NCBI GenBank assembly: GCA_938073895.1
Contig: CALJFB010000021.1
Coordinates: forward strand, 1-58,546
Origin: an uncultured Flavobacteriaceae bacterium
GTDB taxonomy: Bacteria; Bacteroidota; Bacteroidia; Flavobacteriales; Flavobacteriaceae
Length of the DNA: 58,546 nucleotides
Direction: 5' to 3'
Positions 56,048-58,546 of the stretch are shown here, in pieces. Below the pieces are notes generated by a model. It saw only the letters and a program-made list of their open reading frames with translations, was not told where the DNA came from and did not search any database. The position numbers were made by a program, and so were the translations under genes. Within the stretch, counting starts at the first letter, position 1; each line of letters begins with the position of its first letter.

Positions 56048-58546
56048 ATGAAAAAAGGATTACTTATTTGTCTTATCTTAATTGGAACATTAACGTCTTA
56101 TGCTCAAGACGTGCCAATTATGAATGGTACAATTAACCAATGTACAGGAACCTTTTTAGATTCAGGTTCTGCCGGTAATTATGGAGATAATGAAGATTTC
56201 ACACTTACTATTTGTCCAGATACAGTTGGAACCGTTACTACATTAGACTTTACAACTTTTAGCACTCAGCAAAATGCCGATATTCTAACTATTTACGATG
56301 GAGACTCTGATGCTGCACCAGTTTTAGGGACTTATTCTGGTGGTCCAGCAAATTCACCTGGTTTAGTTATACCATCTGTAACTAATGCAAGTGGTTGTCT
56401 TACTATTAATTTTACAAGTAATATCTCAGGAAACACGGTTGGTTGGTCAGCAGATATTGAATGTGCTGCTCCTTGTCAAACTATTGTAGCCTCAATAGAT
56501 AGTACAGTACCAGCAGCTCAGCTTTCTGGTGTTGTTGAAGTGCCACAAGGAACAGCAGTTAATTTTATGGGATCAGCCACGTTTTCAGATTCATCTACAA
56601 ATGCAATATATAATTGGGATTTTGGCACTGGTGCAGATGCTACAACTCAAAATGCAAGTTTTACATATCCAACTGCAGGTACTTACACAGTTACTTATAC
56701 TGTATCAGACGATAATCCTTTAGGTTGTTCAGATACAAAAACAATTCAAGTTTTAGTTTTAGAACCAATAATTACCTCTAATAATGTAGCTTTTCCACAA
56801 TCAAGCTTTTCTATAGAAGAGTTAATCGATCAAGTTTTAGTTTCCGGTGGTTGTTCAGGTGTTAGTAATTTTAGTGAGCAAGTTTTTGGTCAACCAGGTG
56901 ATTTAGCAACTAAAAGTTATGGTTATTTCACAAAAGGTGGAGCCGTAGATTTTCCTTTCGAGGAAGGTATAGTTTTAACTACAGGAAGTGCAAGTTTAGC
57001 TGGTAATACTATTTTGACAGTAAGAAATGATGTTGGTAACGGGCAAGGTGGAGATCTCGATTTAGAAGCTGCATTAGGTCAAACAAATACTAACGATGCT
57101 ACTTTTGTTAAGTTTAATTTTGAGCCTACAGGTGATACTATTAGTTTTAGATATTTAATGGCATCTGAAGAGTACGACGGTACTACAGAATGTTCTTTTG
57201 CAGATAGTTTTGCTTTTTTGTTACGTGAAGTTGGTACTACAGCTTATCAAAACTTAGCAGTCCTACCTGATGGAACACCAGTAAGCGTTCTAAATATTAA
57301 CAATGCTCCAGCTTGTACCTCTAATACTCCTTTTTTTGAAGGTTATACAGTTGGACAGACTAATTATAACGGAAGAACTAAAGTCTTAACAGCCACAGCC
57401 AATGTTGTACCTGGTACAACTTACGAAATAAAATTAGTAGTAGCTGATCAAGGCGATTCTGCATGGGATTCTGCAATATTTTTAGAGGCAGGAAGTTTTA
57501 ATTTAGGTGGAGATTTAGGAGACGATATTACTATTGCTGGTGGAACAGCATTATGTCAAGGAAGTACGGTTACTTTAAATACACAAGTAGATCCAGCAAT
57601 TAATCATGTTTGGTATTTTAATGGTGTCATTATTAATGGACAAAATGGATCTACAATAGATGTTACTCAAGCAGGAACTTATTCAGTTGACGTTGAATTT
57701 GCTGTTTCTTGTGTGTCAAATGATTCTATTGTTGTAGAATTCATTGATGGTGCTCAAGTTCAGAATCTTAACGATTTAACAGAATGTGATAATGGTAATA
57801 CTACTGTAACTTTTGATTTAACTGTAAACAATACCGAAGCTCTAGGTACTCAGTCTACTGCAGATTATGAAGTATTTTACTATAACTCTCAAGCAGATGC
57901 AGATGTGCCACAAAACCCAATAACTAATCCTACAGTTTATCCAGGAACAAATGGTGAGATTGTTTTTGCTAGAGTTCAGGATATTACATCAGGAGTTTGT
58001 TTTGCTGTGGATACATTTACTTTAAATTATTCTAATGTAAATATTTCGCCAGTAAACAATTTAACAGAATGTGATGTGTTTCCAAATGATGGTTTCGCCG
58101 AGTTTGACTTGTCAACACAAAATGCTGGTATTTTACTCGGGCAAAACCCAGCAGATTACACTGTGTCATATTACACATCTGCTGCAAATGCTTTAACGGA
58201 AACAGACCCATTACCATTATTATATACTAATGTTTCTAATGCAGAGCCTATTTATGTTAGAGTCGAAAGTAATTCTGATGGAACTTGTTTCAACGCTTCA
58301 ACTAATAGTGTTTTTACCCTAACCGTATTACCTCAAGACGATTCTACGTTTTCATATACACCAACATGCGATGGAGGAACAGCTGTAATTACAGGAGCTT
58401 CAGGTGGTGTTTTTGCTTTTAATCCAGATTTAGCAGATGGATCAGTTTTAGACACAGCTACAGGAGCAATCACAAATGGTTTACCTCAAGTAACTTATAC
58501 AGTAACATACACTACGTTAGGCGTCTGTCCAAGTACGACAACAGAA
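56048..58546 (+). CDS. Large secreted adhesin-like protein (CUB, PKD, choice-of-anchor L), 3' end cut by window
   Basis: The frame is open to the window edge, 833 residues so far. Signal peptide 1-20 (TSYAQ), CUB domain 24-139 (cysteines and the ADILTIYDGDSD segment), PKD domain about 160-235 (YNWDFGTGADATTQNASFTY), and a choice-of-anchor L domain about 245-510 with MASEEYDGTTECSFADSFAF. An Ig-like segment (515-580) and tandem repeats of about 97 residues beginning LTEC follow. In flavobacteria such proteins are very long and end in a type IX sorting domain with a gliding-motility C terminus. That end is outside the window, so export through SprA is inference. Acidic DxD-type loops suggest calcium binding. 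Confidence 0.9.
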   Translation, partial: MKKGLLICLILIGTLTSYAQDVPIMNGTINQCTGTFLDSGSAGNYGDNEDFTLTICPDTVGTVTTLDFTTFSTQQNADILTIYDGDSDAAPVLGTYSGGPANSPGLVIPSVTNASGCLTINFTSNISGNTVGWSADIECAAPCQTIVASIDSTVPAAQLSGVVEVPQGTAVNFMGSATFSDSSTNAIYNWDFGTGADATTQNASFTYPTAGTYTVTYTVSDDNPLGCSDTKTIQVLVLEPIITSNNVAFPQSSFSIEELIDQVLVSGGCSGVSNFSEQVFGQPGDLATKSYGYFTKGGAVDFPFEEGIVLTTGSASLAGNTILTVRNDVGNGQGGDLDLEAALGQTNTNDATFVKFNFEPTGDTISFRYLMASEEYDGTTECSFADSFAFLLREVGTTAYQNLAVLPDGTPVSVLNINNAPACTSNTPFFEGYTVGQTNYNGRTKVLTATANVVPGTTYEIKLVVADQGDSAWDSAIFLEAGSFNLGGDLGDDITIAGGTALCQGSTVTLNTQVDPAINHVWYFNGVIINGQNGSTIDVTQAGTYSVDVEFAVSCVSNDSIVVEFIDGAQVQNLNDLTECDNGNTTVTFDLTVNNTEALGTQSTADYEVFYYNSQADADVPQNPITNPTVYPGTNGEIVFARVQDITSGVCFAVDTFTLNYSNVNISPVNNLTECDVFPNDGFAEFDLSTQNAGILLGQNPADYTVSYYTSAANALTETDPLPLLYTNVSNAEPIYVRVESNSDGTCFNASTNSVFTLTVLPQDDSTFSYTPTCDGGTAVITGASGGVFAFNPDLADGSVLDTATGAITNGLPQVTYTVTYTTLGVCPSTTTE
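57764..58345 (+). repeat. Two tandem protein repeats in the adhesin, about 97 residues each
   Basis: Repeat 1 starts NLNDLTEC at 57764 and repeat 2 starts NNLTEC at 58055. Both continue with a FDL segment, then ADYxVxYY, PLxxP or NPITNP, and VRV/ARV ... CF near their ends. The spacing between LTEC motifs is 95 codons. They are diverged at DNA level, so this is an old duplication; more copies may lie beyond the window. Confidence 0.8.

Noticed and set aside
1-58546. Mobile elements, prophage, CRISPR or defence systems
   Set aside because: I looked for transposase or integrase motifs, terminal inverted repeats, regularly spaced direct repeats and nuclease/methylase genes and found none. Base composition by eye is even across the window.

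Overview
The window comes from a low-GC marine member of the Flavobacteriaceae (Bacteroidota). The evidence is the gene content: SprA (the type IX secretion translocon), a complete Alternative Complex III operon fused to an aa3-type cytochrome oxidase, a GH92 lipoprotein, a large CUB/PKD/choice-of-anchor-L adhesin, promoters of the TAnnTTTG type, few Shine-Dalgarno sequences and several TTG starts. It looks like core chromosome throughout. I see no insertion sequence, prophage, CRISPR array, integrase or obvious foreign island.

Layout. 1-8521: a truncated surface GH92 alpha-mannosidase (minus), a membrane metallophosphoesterase, a thioredoxin-fold protein without its CxxC, a polysaccharide deacetylase and a GT-C-like DUF2723 membrane protein (both minus). 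8670-8742: tRNA-Gln(TTG) with its own promoter and terminator. 9321-13932: rimP-nusA-infB, preceded by a hairpin plus T-run that looks like a leader attenuator. 14123-14512: a SPOR-domain protein (minus). 14730-26124: actABCDEF-coxBA, the quinol:cytochrome c oxidoreductase and the two core oxidase subunits, ending in a strong terminator. 26213-29557: ruvB, a cytochrome P450 and queG. 29908-40916: maeB, ruvA, sprA, gcvH and a VanZ-like gene. 40980-42708: two tandem TonB-like proteins, the second without the proline-rich spacer.

42868-48374 is a second oxidase cluster: ctaB (haem O synthase), two subunit III genes (the second with a roughly 100-residue soluble insertion), subunit IV, an SCO-like protein lacking copper ligands, a bona fide SCO, a DUF420 (CtaM-like) protein and a mini-protein with CxxC next to the predicted signal-peptide cleavage site. 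48480-54865: an ABC-type MacAB-TolC-like exporter with split ATPase and two different permeases, followed by tsaB. 54941-55753: a small MscS channel (minus). 56048 to the end: the start of a large secreted adhesin, probably a type IX secretion client.

How the genes work together. ActA-F oxidises menaquinol and passes electrons through c haems to CoxB/CoxA. The separate cluster at 42.9-48.4 kb supplies haem and copper assembly factors plus subunits III and IV. SprA is the outer-membrane conduit likely used by proteins such as the terminal adhesin. The most interesting points are the rimP leader hairpin, the enlarged CoxC, the two uncharacterised members of the oxidase assembly cluster, and the DUF2723 protein as a possible protein O-mannosyltransferase. 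None of these is a proven new system. They are candidates resting on sequence reading alone.
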